A stretch of 64,000 bases of DNA from Chloroflexota bacterium (GTDB lineage: Bacteria > Chloroflexota > Limnocylindria > QHBO01). Positions 31,838 to 39,728 of the stretch are shown here, one piece after another. The notes beneath the pieces were generated by a model. It was not told where the DNA came from. It did no database searches and saw only the letters and a program-made list of their open reading frames with translations. Each line of letters begins with the position of its first letter. Within the stretch, counting starts at the first letter, position 1. Both the position numbers and the translations under genes were made by a program. The stretch is taken from the NCBI GenBank assembly GCA_040902225.1, contig JBBDXT010000004.1, positions 384,376 to 448,375 on the forward strand, written 5' to 3'.

Positions 31838-32242
31838 ATGTGCGTGGATTGGCGGACCGTGGCGATCGTCCTCGCGGGCATCCTCGCCGTGTGGGCGATC
31901 CTGATCGGCCTGCTCTGGATGTTCCGTCCGCGCGACGTGCGGCTGGGCGAGCTGCTCCGGATCGTTCCCGACGTGGTTCGGCTGGTTCGCCGGCTCCTCG
32001 GCGACCGCGCAGTGCCATTGAGTGCCAAGGTCGCACTGGTCGTGCTGCTCGCCTGGCTGATCAGCCCGATTGACCTCATCCCGGAGTTCATCCCCATCCT
32101 CGGTCCGCTCGACGACGTGGTCGTGGCGGTGCTCGTCCTGCGCTACGTCCGGCGCACGGTCGGGCTCGAGGGGCTTCGGAGCCGATGGCCGGGCAGTCCC
32201 GACGGGTTCGCCCTGCTGGGCCGGATCATCGGCTCAGGCTAG
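31838..32242 (+). CDS. DUF1232 membrane protein
   Basis: 134 residues. One N-terminal TM (about 8-30), then a soluble segment and the DUF1232 core AWLISPIDLIPEFIPILGPL followed by DDVVVAVLVLRYV, a hydrophobic hairpin typical of this family of unknown function. No clear ribosome binding site. Nothing else is recognisable between 32243 and 32390. Confidence 0.85.
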   Translation: MCVDWRTVAIVLAGILAVWAILIGLLWMFRPRDVRLGELLRIVPDVVRLVRRLLGDRAVPLSAKVALVVLLAWLISPIDLIPEFIPILGPLDDVVVAVLVLRYVRRTVGLEGLRSRWPGSPDGFALLGRIIGSG

Positions 32243-32390
32243 GTCAAGCGGGCATCAGTCGCTGTACCGGTCGTGACGCGGAGCGCCTGGGGCAATCCTT
32301 CGGTCAGTGAGCGCCATGCTCCTCGTGCCCCACGGCATCTCGGGAGCTCGACTTGGCGCCGGCCACGATCGCAATCAGACTGGATCTGCT

Positions 32391-32416
32391 GACCACCCTG
32401 TACCGACCACCCTGTA
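32391..32416. promoter_or_regulatory. Tandem repeat upstream of the copper genes
   Basis: GACCACCCTGTA occurs twice, 14 bases apart (32391-32402 and 32405-32416), ending 15 bases before the cupredoxin ATG. The position suits an operator for a copper-responsive regulator. No such regulator is encoded next to it, so this is a guess. Confidence 0.35.
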
Positions 32417-32431
32417 GAAAGAGGAGTCCTC

Positions 32432-32890
32432 ATGCGTCCAGTCGTGATCGTGCTACTCGCTGTCGTCGTCGTCGGCCTGGCCGCCTGTTCGTCGCCGGCA
32501 GCGTCGAGCACAGCGTCCATCGACGCCGCCTTACCATCCCTGAACGGATCGCCACGGGTGGTAACGGTGACCATGACTGATGAACTGCGATTCGAGCCGG
32601 ATGCGTTCACCTTCTCGGTCGGTGAAACCGTGCGGTTCGAGGTGGCCAATGCGGGGGCAATTCAGCATGAGTTCTTCATCGGTGACGCCGATGCCCAGGC
32701 CGATCACGAGGAAGAGATGGTCGAGATGGGCGGCATGGCCCATGACGAGCCGAACGGCATCAGCGTGGATCCGGGCGAGTCTCAGGTATTGGAGCACACC
32801 TTCGCCACCGCAGGGACCATCCTCATCGGCTGCCACGAGCCCGGCCACTACGCCGGCGGCATGGTGGCGACCGCCACCGTGAATGGTTGA
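32432..32890 (+). CDS. Cupredoxin-domain lipoprotein
   Basis: 152 residues. The signal peptide ends in the lipobox LAAC (about 16-19). The cupredoxin fold follows, with the type I copper ligands His in AIQHEFFIGD and Cys, His, Met in IGCHEPGHYAGGM. A His/Met-rich loop (EEEMVEMGGMAHDE) could bind more copper. GAGGAG precedes the ATG. It overlaps the CopB gene by one base, so both act in copper handling at the envelope. Confidence 0.88.
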   Translation: MRPVVIVLLAVVVVGLAACSSPAASSTASIDAALPSLNGSPRVVTVTMTDELRFEPDAFTFSVGETVRFEVANAGAIQHEFFIGDADAQADHEEEMVEMGGMAHDEPNGISVDPGESQVLEHTFATAGTILIGCHEPGHYAGGMVATATVNG

Positions 32891-34998
32891 TGGACGACTC
32901 TCGGCACCACCGAGCTGGCTCGCAAGCGCGCGCGCCGGAAGGCAGAAAGCCGGATCGGCATTCCAGCCATAGCCAGTCGTCGAACCGGGCCGCCACGCAA
33001 CCAGCCGGCGGCCATGCGTCGCACGACAAGCATGCCGGGCATGACCCGGACGTGTTTCGTCGCCAGTTCTGGGTGGTTCTGCTGCTGACCGTCCCGGTCG
33101 TGATCTGGAGTCGGGAGGTGCAGGACTGGCTTGGGTATTCAGCACCTGCGTTCCCGGGCTCGGACTGGATCCCATCGGTGCTGGGCACGGTCGTATTCGC
33201 GTACGGGGGCCTGGTATTCCTTCGCGGAGCGCGATCGGAGCTCAGCGACCGGCAGCCGGGAATGATGACCCTGATCAGCCTCGCGATCGCGGTCGCGTTC
33301 ATCGCCAGCTGGGCGGCCACGCTTGGCGTCTTCGAGGTGGACGTGTGGTGGGAGCTGGCAACTCTGATCACCGTCATGAGCCTCGGGCATTGGCTGGAGA
33401 TGCGGGCGATCGGTCAGGCACGCGGCGCGCTTTCCGCGCTGGCAGAGCTGCTGCCTGACACGGCCGAGCGCGTCACCGGCAGCGGCCTCGAATCGGTCAA
33501 GACGCACGAACTGCGGCTCGACGACATGGTCCTGGTCCGGCCGGGAGGCCGCGTACCGGCCGATGGCGAGGTCGTCGAGGGTTCGGCCGACGTCGACGAG
33601 AGCATGATCACCGGCGAATCTCGTGCCGTCAGCAAGGAGCCGGGCGATCGGGTGGTGGCCGGCACCGTCGTGGCCGGCTCGAGCCTGCGGGTCAAGGTGA
33701 CGGCAATCGGGGACCAGACCGCCCTCTCCGGAATCATGCGGCTGGTGGCCGAGGCCCAGGCGTCCAACTCGCGCGCCCAGGTGCTGGCCGATCGGGCGGC
33801 GGCGATCCTCTTCTACATCGCTCTCGTGTCGGGCATCATCACTCTCGGAGCCTGGACCCTGCTCGGCGACCCCGAGGAAGCGCTGATCCGTACGGCGACA
33901 GTGCTCGTCATCGCCTGTCCCCATGCGCTGGGCCTCGCCATCCCGCTGGTCATCGCCATCAGCACCACGCTGGGCGTGCGGAACGGGCTGCTGGTCAAGG
34001 ACCGATTGGCGCTCGAGCGGGCAAAGGATCTCGAGATCGTCATTTTCGACAAGACCGGCACCCTGACCCGCGGCCAGCCCGTGCTGGGCGCTGTAGTCGC
34101 TGTACCGCAGCATGAGGAGACTGCTGTTCTGGGACTGGCCGCCGCGGTCGAGGCGGACAGCGAGCACCCACTCGCGAAGGCGGTGGTGGATGCCGCACGG
34201 AGCCGTGGGGTGACCGTACCGGAGGCATCGGGGTTCAAGGCGATGGCAGGCCGCGGTGCCCGCGCCAGCGTGGATGGATTGATTACCCAGGTAGGCGGCC
34301 CGCGCCTGCTGGCAGACCTCCAGTTGACCGTCCCCGCCGAGCTCCGGAGCCATATCGCTGAGTGGGAAGCGGCCGGACAGACGGTCCTGTACGTGGTGCG
34401 AGAGGGCGGCGTGATCGGCGCATTGGGGGTTGAGGACGAGATCCGCGCGGAGTCGGTGGTGGCCGTCAAGAGCCTCCATGCGCTCGGCCTGCGGGTGGCC
34501 ATGATCACCGGCGACGCGCAAGCAGTGGCCGATTCGGTGGCCGCGCACATCGGCATTGACGAGGTGCGAGCCCAGGTCCTGCCCGCCGACAAAGCAGCGG
34601 CCGTGCGCAGCTTCCAGGCCGGCGGGGCAACCGTCGCGATGGTGGGTGACGGCGTGAATGACGCCCCTGCGCTGGCCCAGGCGGACGTCGGCATCGCGAT
34701 CGGCGCCGGAACCGATGTCGCGGTCGAATCGGCCGGCATCGTGCTCGTGCGCGATGACCCGCGCGACGTGGTTGGCGCGATCGAATTGTCCCGGGCGAGC
34801 TACCGCAAGATGGTGCAGAACCTGGTCTGGGCGACCGGCTACAACGCGCTTGCGATCCCGGTGGCCGCTGGGCTATTGGCACCCATCGGCTTCGTGCTGC
34901 CGATGAGCCTTGGCGCGGTAGCCATGAGCGCCTCGACGATCATCGTCGCGGCGAACGCCCAGCTTCTGCGCGGCCTCCGCCTGCGGCCCGCGGCATGA
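32890..34998 (+). CDS. copB: CopB-type copper-transporting P1B ATPase
   Basis: 702 residues. The N-terminus is His-rich (for example HASHDKHAGHD) instead of a CxxC metal-binding domain. The intramembrane metal motif is CPH (ACPHALGLA), which marks the CopB (P1B-3) group. ITGES, DKTGTLTRGQ, SEHPLAKAV and GDGVNDAPALAQADVGIAIG complete the ATPase cycle. About eight TM helices. The ATG overlaps the cupredoxin stop (TGATG). It should export copper or silver. Confidence 0.9.
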   Translation: MDDSRHHRAGSQARAPEGRKPDRHSSHSQSSNRAATQPAGGHASHDKHAGHDPDVFRRQFWVVLLLTVPVVIWSREVQDWLGYSAPAFPGSDWIPSVLGTVVFAYGGLVFLRGARSELSDRQPGMMTLISLAIAVAFIASWAATLGVFEVDVWWELATLITVMSLGHWLEMRAIGQARGALSALAELLPDTAERVTGSGLESVKTHELRLDDMVLVRPGGRVPADGEVVEGSADVDESMITGESRAVSKEPGDRVVAGTVVAGSSLRVKVTAIGDQTALSGIMRLVAEAQASNSRAQVLADRAAAILFYIALVSGIITLGAWTLLGDPEEALIRTATVLVIACPHALGLAIPLVIAISTTLGVRNGLLVKDRLALERAKDLEIVIFDKTGTLTRGQPVLGAVVAVPQHEETAVLGLAAAVEADSEHPLAKAVVDAARSRGVTVPEASGFKAMAGRGARASVDGLITQVGGPRLLADLQLTVPAELRSHIAEWEAAGQTVLYVVREGGVIGALGVEDEIRAESVVAVKSLHALGLRVAMITGDAQAVADSVAAHIGIDEVRAQVLPADKAAAVRSFQAGGATVAMVGDGVNDAPALAQADVGIAIGAGTDVAVESAGIVLVRDDPRDVVGAIELSRASYRKMVQNLVWATGYNALAIPVAAGLLAPIGFVLPMSLGAVAMSASTIIVAANAQLLRGLRLRPAA

Positions 34999-35521
34999 CC
35001 GACCGAGATTTGGCAGCTAGACGCTCCTCCTCTTGCTTGCGCCATCCGTAGGGCGTTAAGGCCTGTGGCTTGTAAACGTTCATGACCTGGATGACGAGCA
35101 GCACTGTCAGTCCACCACCCGAATGGGGCAGGGTTGACGGGAGGTTGCGGAGCTCTGCGTCGGATGTCGTCGGCTCGGCTGCCATAGCCGCCGCGTGCGC
35201 TATCACCCCAGCCTCCTGAAGGAGGACGAGGGTGGCAGCCAGGGTAAGCAGCAGCGAGATCGCCACCCACCAATGCCGAAATAAGCCCCATTTCGTGCCC
35301 AGGGCCATCACAAAGCCGGTGACCAGCGATGCGATCGCCAACGGGACTATGGCCCAGGTGACGACCAGACCCATCGCGACCCAGGCGGCCCGCAGTATTT
35401 GAACGTCATCCACGGTCGCCACGGTCACGTCCAGCGTCAGATAAGCCGCCACCGCGCCGATCCAGCCAACCGAAAAGCTCAGGTGAGTAGCGAGGGCCAG
35501 CTTGCGCAGGCCGGGTCCCAT
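34940..35521 (-). CDS. Four-TM membrane protein
   Basis: 193 residues from the ATG at 35521, with four hydrophobic helices (about 5-28, 42-68, 80-105, 125-150) and a conserved-looking start (KLALATHLSFSVGWIGAVAA). The basic C-terminal tail runs 59 bases into the 3' end of convergent copB. It follows a one-TM protein by two bases and probably forms an operon with it. Family not identified; CopD- or DUF2269-like proteins have a similar layout. Confidence 0.65.
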   Translation of the reverse strand: MGPGLRKLALATHLSFSVGWIGAVAAYLTLDVTVATVDDVQILRAAWVAMGLVVTWAIVPLAIASLVTGFVMALGTKWGLFRHWWVAISLLLTLAATLVLLQEAGVIAHAAAMAAEPTTSDAELRNLPSTLPHSGGGLTVLLVIQVMNVYKPQALTPYGWRKQEEERLAAKSRSVMPRAAGGGRAEAGRSPRR

Positions 35522-35523
35522 CG

Positions 35524-35757
35524 TCACCAGAGGGGCACGATCAGTCCGGCGACCGAGGCATAGGACGAGTGAAGACCGGGCCCATGCCTGATGCCGAAGA
35601 GCAGCTGCACGACCACGGCGAGGATCAAGACCAGTGCCAAGATGCCGAACACCTTGACCCATCCCGGTGTCCTCGGAGGCCCTTCGCGGGCAGTTTCCAG
35701 CCTACCGCTGTCGACGGGGTCGTCGGTCGAAACGGGGTGACCGGGCGTGTCAGCCAT
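35524..35757 (-). CDS. Small single-TM protein
   Basis: 77 residues: a soluble Asp/Pro-rich start, then one TM (WVKVFGILALVLILAVVVQL) and a hydrophobic end (YASVAGLIVPLW). AGGAGC lies 5 bases before the ATG. Transcribed with the four-TM gene and divergent from the TetR gene, which may control it. Confidence 0.6.
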   Translation of the reverse strand: MADTPGHPVSTDDPVDSGRLETAREGPPRTPGWVKVFGILALVLILAVVVQLLFGIRHGPGLHSSYASVAGLIVPLW

Positions 35758-35802
35758 GTGCGTGCTCCTGTGGCGGGTGGGCGGTGCAAGAGAGGGATAG
35801 AT

Positions 35803-35828
35803 ACAGTATGTCTGAATCCATGCACTGT
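35803..35828. promoter_or_regulatory. Candidate TetR operator
   Basis: ACAGT (35803-35807) and ACTGT (35824-35828) flank a further imperfect pair (ATG/CAT) between the divergent TetR and membrane-protein genes. The repeat is imperfect, so confidence is modest. Confidence 0.35.
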
Positions 35829-35848
35829 GTCACGCCCGCGTCGGGACG

Positions 35849-35854
35849 TATACT
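35849..35854 (+). promoter_or_regulatory. -10 element of a leaderless promoter (TetR)
   Basis: TATACT, six bases before the ATG at 35861. Confidence 0.5.
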
Positions 35855-35860
35855 GGCGCC

Positions 35861-36436
35861 ATGCCGAAGATTTGGACGGAGACGATCGAAACCCACCGGC
35901 GCGAGGTGCGGGAGGCAATCCTAGATACGACCGCCGCTCTCGCCGAGGACGGAGTGCTGTCGGTCACGATGTCGCAGATCGCCGAGGCGACCGGTATCGG
36001 ACGCGCGACCCTGTACAAGTATTTCCCGGACGTTGAGGCGATCCTCCGCGCCTGGCATGAACGCCAGATCGGCGCCCACCTGGGATACCTGGTTGAAGTC
36101 AAAGAGGGCGCGGGGAACGCGGGCCAGCGGCTCGAGGCGGTGCTTGGTGCGTACGCCTCAATTTCCCAGCAGTCAAGCGCGCACCACGACACGGAGCTGG
36201 CAGCATTTCTGCATCGAGATCACCAGATCGCTGAAGCTCAGGGCAAATTGCGCAGCCTGATTCGAGGGCTGCTGGTTGAAGCCGCGCGAAGTGGAGACGT
36301 CCGGACCGATATCGCACCCGACGAGCTCGCGAACTACTGCCTTCACGCCCTTGCGGCGGCGAGGAGCCTGCCATCCAGGGCAGCCGTCGGCCGCCTCGTC
36401 GCGATCACCCTGGCTGGGGTACGACCCCAGCCCTGA
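35861..36436 (+). CDS. TetR/AcrR-family transcriptional regulator
   Basis: 191 residues. The HTH occupies about 15-60 (AILDTTAALAEDGVLSVTMS, then AEATGIGRATLYKYFPDVEA). The C-terminal two-thirds is the helical ligand-binding part. The likely targets are the divergent membrane-protein operon and a former MMPL transporter whose 3' remnant follows it. Confidence 0.85.
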   Translation: MPKIWTETIETHRREVREAILDTTAALAEDGVLSVTMSQIAEATGIGRATLYKYFPDVEAILRAWHERQIGAHLGYLVEVKEGAGNAGQRLEAVLGAYASISQQSSAHHDTELAAFLHRDHQIAEAQGKLRSLIRGLLVEAARSGDVRTDIAPDELANYCLHALAAARSLPSRAAVGRLVAITLAGVRPQP

Positions 36437-36467
36437 GCCGCCCGGTAGACTCGGGCAGACGGCCTCG

Positions 36468-36578
36468 ATGCAGCTGCTCGCCGACTGGAACTGGTGGCTG
36501 CCGCCGTTCCTTCGCTGGCTGCCGCACATCACGATCGAGGGTGAAGGGCTCGAGCTGGCGGAATCGGCGGCCGGGTAG
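36468..36578 (+). pseudogene. C-terminal remnant of an MMPL/RND transporter
   Basis: 37 codons ending in a stop: LLADWNWWLPPFLRWLPH then ITIEGEGLEL. 'G(R/D)WNWWLPxxLxxLLP' is the very conserved C-terminus of MMPL transporters, which are often regulated by an adjacent TetR gene. The other 700 or so residues are missing, so the transporter was deleted between the TetR gene and this scrap. Confidence 0.55.
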
Positions 36579-36645
36579 AGGTCGGCCGCGTCGCCCCGAC
36601 GCTGAGGCGACGGGAGGAGCGGCGAGCGGCGCGTAGACTCGGCGT

Positions 36646-36741
36646 GTGGACGCGAGGGCGCTCGCCGACCTGATCACCGACGAGCTGCGCGCGGTGGCAC
36701 GGCCGGAGCGCGCCGAACTCCGCCCGACGCGGCGCGGCTGA
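36646..36741 (+). pseudogene. Possible N-terminal remnant of a DNA alkylation repair protein
   Basis: 32 codons from a GTG: ALADLITDELRAVARPERAE, then basic residues and a stop. The opening resembles AlkD-type HEAT-repeat repair proteins, but the match is short. The rest of 36579-36919 shows no gene; it contains a GGTACC-flanked stretch near 36780 with no clear function. Confidence 0.25.
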
Positions 36742-36919
36742 AGACGGCCTATCGGGAGCATCGACCGGCCTGACGGCGACCGGTACCGGGGTACCAGGGG
36801 TCCTGCCTTGCGCTTGGTCTCCGCGCAACAACATGGGCGTCGCCCGAAACCGCACCCGGACCGACCCGAATTTCGTCCTATCGACCTCCGGGACCGACAT
36901 CCTCAACGTTTGCCGAGAT

Positions 36920-38710
36920 ATGTCGCACGCGCGCACGCGAAGGCCGATGCTGCTGGCGCTGGTCTACGGCGTCTTCCTGGTGCTGGTCGGAATCACGGCG
37001 AGTGCCCTGGTGGCGGTCTCGTCGATGCACGTCTCGAGCTCGATGCTGGCCGCCGCCGTGTCGCGTGACGGGGCGATCGCCGAGCTCTTCTTCAACGGCC
37101 GGCTGCAGCAGGGCGATCTCCAGCCGGGTGGGATGTCGGACGCTGAGGTGGTGGCCTTCGAGACCAACCTCGTCGACCTGACCCGCAAGGCCAAGATGCT
37201 GCGGATCGACGTTCGCGCCCTCGATGGCTCGATCCTGTTCAGCTCGCAACCCGGTCTTCGGGGCGAAACGCCGGCAACATCCGAGGGGATGCAGAAGGCA
37301 CTCTCCGGAGAGCCTGACGCAGGGTTCGCCGGCGATGGCGATGCGAGCGTGATTCGCGAGTTCCTGCCGCTGAGGACCGCGACGGGCGACCCCGTCGCCG
37401 TGATTGCGATCGAGCGGGAGGCGACGTCGATCCTGGCTCACATCGATGCCGCAGTTCGGGACATCGTGATCGTCACGGTCAGCGCGGCGCTCCTGCTGGC
37501 CGTGATCCTGCTGGGCGTATTCCGAGCCGCCCATCGGCGCATCCTGCGCCAGCAGGCGCTGCTGCTCGAGGCCGAGCGTCGAGATCCCCTCACCGATCTG
37601 CTCAATCACGGCGCGGTGGTCGCCCTCCTGACCGATGCCGTCGAGCGGGCGTCAGCCGACGCTCGCACCCTGGGCGTCGCGCTCGTCGACGTGGACAACT
37701 TCCGCCTCCTGAACGACACCCACGGGCACGACGCCGCGGACGACGTGCTGCGCCGCGTCGCCGAGTTGCTGACGGCAGAGGCCACCGCAGGATCGTCCGT
37801 TGCGCGCTACGGCCCCGATGAGTTCCTGCTCGTCGTGCCGGAAGCGGGACAGGCGGAGATGGAGGCAGCGGTCGAGGTGCTGCGGACGCGGCTGCACGAG
37901 CTCAGCGTCCAGTTCGGTGAGTCGGAGCCGCTGCCCGTCTCGGTGAGCGCCGGGATCGCGCTCTTCCCCGACCACGCGGACTCGGTCACCGAGCTCCTCT
38001 CCGCGGTGGCGGTTGCGGTCGGGGAGGCCAGGGCCAGCGGCGGGGACGGCGTGTCCGTCGCTCGCATCGGCCCCGAGGAGCGCTCGGCCACCGGCAGCTT
38101 CGACATCCTCCGCGGGCTGGTCATCGCGGTCGACACCAAGGACCGATACACCAAGCGCCATTCGGAGGACGTTGCCCGCTACGCCGTCTTCCTGGCCGAG
38201 CGGCTGGGCCTCGACGAGGATCTGCTCCAAACCATCCACCTGTCCGGGCTCCTGCACGACGTCGGCAAGATCGGGATCCCCGACACCCTCCTGCGCCGGC
38301 CCAGCAAGCTGACCGCCGAGGAATTCGAGATCTTCAAGCAGCACGTGGCGCTGGGCGACGCGATCGTGCGGGACGTCCCCAACGTCGATGAGGTCCGCGC
38401 CGGGATTCGCTTCCACCACGAGCGCTGGGATGGTCGCGGCTACCTCGACGGCCTCGAGGGAGAGGAGATCCCGCTGATCGGCCGGCTGCTGGCCGTGGCC
38501 GACGCCTTTTCCGCCATGACCACGACCCGCCCCTACCGCAAGGCGCTCTCCGTCGAGGAGGCTCTCAAGCGTCTGGGCGACGCGGCGGGGTCGCAGCTCC
38601 AGGAGGACCTGGTGGTCGCCTTCATTGCGGGCATCGAGACCGCGCCCGACGCACCGCTCCCCGGCGAGTTGTCCACCCGCATCTGGCGTCCTGAACGCCT
38701 CGTGGCATGA
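36920..38710 (+). CDS. Sensor with degenerate GGDEF and HD-GYP domains
   Basis: 596 residues from the ATG at 36920. TM helices at about 10-33 and 185-205 flank a periplasmic sensor. A GGDEF-fold domain follows, but its active site reads ARYGPDEFLLVV (GPDEF for GGDEF), so cyclase activity is doubtful. The C-terminal HD-GYP domain has LHDVGKIGIPD and HHERWDGRGYLDG, i.e. GYL in place of GYP. It probably degrades c-di-GMP, with the first domain regulatory. An in-frame ATG at 36833 lacks signals. Overlaps the next gene (ATGA). Confidence 0.85.
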   Translation: MSHARTRRPMLLALVYGVFLVLVGITASALVAVSSMHVSSSMLAAAVSRDGAIAELFFNGRLQQGDLQPGGMSDAEVVAFETNLVDLTRKAKMLRIDVRALDGSILFSSQPGLRGETPATSEGMQKALSGEPDAGFAGDGDASVIREFLPLRTATGDPVAVIAIEREATSILAHIDAAVRDIVIVTVSAALLLAVILLGVFRAAHRRILRQQALLLEAERRDPLTDLLNHGAVVALLTDAVERASADARTLGVALVDVDNFRLLNDTHGHDAADDVLRRVAELLTAEATAGSSVARYGPDEFLLVVPEAGQAEMEAAVEVLRTRLHELSVQFGESEPLPVSVSAGIALFPDHADSVTELLSAVAVAVGEARASGGDGVSVARIGPEERSATGSFDILRGLVIAVDTKDRYTKRHSEDVARYAVFLAERLGLDEDLLQTIHLSGLLHDVGKIGIPDTLLRRPSKLTAEEFEIFKQHVALGDAIVRDVPNVDEVRAGIRFHHERWDGRGYLDGLEGEEIPLIGRLLAVADAFSAMTTTRPYRKALSVEEALKRLGDAAGSQLQEDLVVAFIAGIETAPDAPLPGELSTRIWRPERLVA

Positions 38711-39696
38711 AGCGCCGGCGACTGGCAGCGCTTGCCGCGGCGGTCACCGCCGCCCTGGTGCCGGCTGTCGCGTCCGCAGCGCTACTCTGGACGCTGGTGG
38801 CGTCCCCGTTGACGACCACCGCCAACGTCTCGACCACCTTCACCCTGACCGCCACGAACCTGGATGCGCTCACCGAGCTCGGCTGTCTCGAGGTCGATCT
38901 GCCGGCGAGCTTCGTGATCGAGTCGCTTGGCACGCCGACCGCATCGAACGGCGACGAGTGGGAGTCCAGCACGTCGGGCAACGCGGTCATCGTCCAGAGT
39001 CTGAGTGGCGGCGGCCGTCTCGAGCTGACCGAATGGGTCCGGTTCACGATCCGGGCACACGCCACGGTCGCGGGCGACTTCCTGTGGCCGAACCATGCGC
39101 ATCAGCACCAGGACTGTCGCAACCCCGAGGAGATTGGCGTGCCGCTGACGGTCACCGTGCTGCCCGCGCTGAGCCCTACAGCAACGCCGGCTCCGACGGC
39201 GACGCCGAGCCTGTCGAATACCGCCAGCCCAACGCCCATCCTCCCGCTGCCCAGTATCAGCCTCCCGGGCCTGCCGAGCCTTTTGCCGTCAGCGAGTCCG
39301 ACCGCCTCGCCGATCCCCGGCGAGGCCTCGCCATCCACGCCGACACCGCAACCGAGCGCCTCAGCCACCGAGATCGCCGGTGGCGGCCCCGGCAGCACCA
39401 CGGATTCGGGTGATGGCGGGAGCGGAGCCGGATCACCCGGCGGGCAGACGCTGACCCTCGGGCGGTTGCCCGACAGCCTCGGAGCGGACGCCGATGTCGG
39501 GCTGGAGCTGCTGGGCCTGCTCGACGCCGACTACGTGTGGTTTGTGCCGGCGGCTTCCGTCGCACTGCCGGGGCTGCTGGTCATCCTGTGGGTGGTTCTG
39601 CAGGCGATCGGCGCCCTGGCCTGGATCCCCGCGGTGCGCCGTATGGCGGACGAGAAGGGCACGCCTGCTCGCCGTCCTGGGGCCGCCAGAGCGTAA
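38707..39696 (+). CDS. Secreted surface protein with Pro/Thr-rich stalk and C-terminal TM
   Basis: 329 residues: signal peptide (1-24), a beta-rich extracellular domain (about 25-155, CLEVDLPASFVIESLG and HAHQHQDC), a 120-residue Ser/Thr/Pro repeat linker, then a TM (about 285-310) and a short basic tail. The ectodomain resembles a DUF11/conserved-repeat-like fold. It overlaps the HD-GYP gene by four bases, so expression is coupled to that signalling protein. Confidence 0.65.
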   Translation: MKRRRLAALAAAVTAALVPAVASAALLWTLVASPLTTTANVSTTFTLTATNLDALTELGCLEVDLPASFVIESLGTPTASNGDEWESSTSGNAVIVQSLSGGGRLELTEWVRFTIRAHATVAGDFLWPNHAHQHQDCRNPEEIGVPLTVTVLPALSPTATPAPTATPSLSNTASPTPILPLPSISLPGLPSLLPSASPTASPIPGEASPSTPTPQPSASATEIAGGGPGSTTDSGDGGSGAGSPGGQTLTLGRLPDSLGADADVGLELLGLLDADYVWFVPAASVALPGLLVILWVVLQAIGALAWIPAVRRMADEKGTPARRPGAARA

Positions 39697-39728
39697 GCGA
39701 CCGCAGCCGGCCGCGGCCTGAACCGGAC

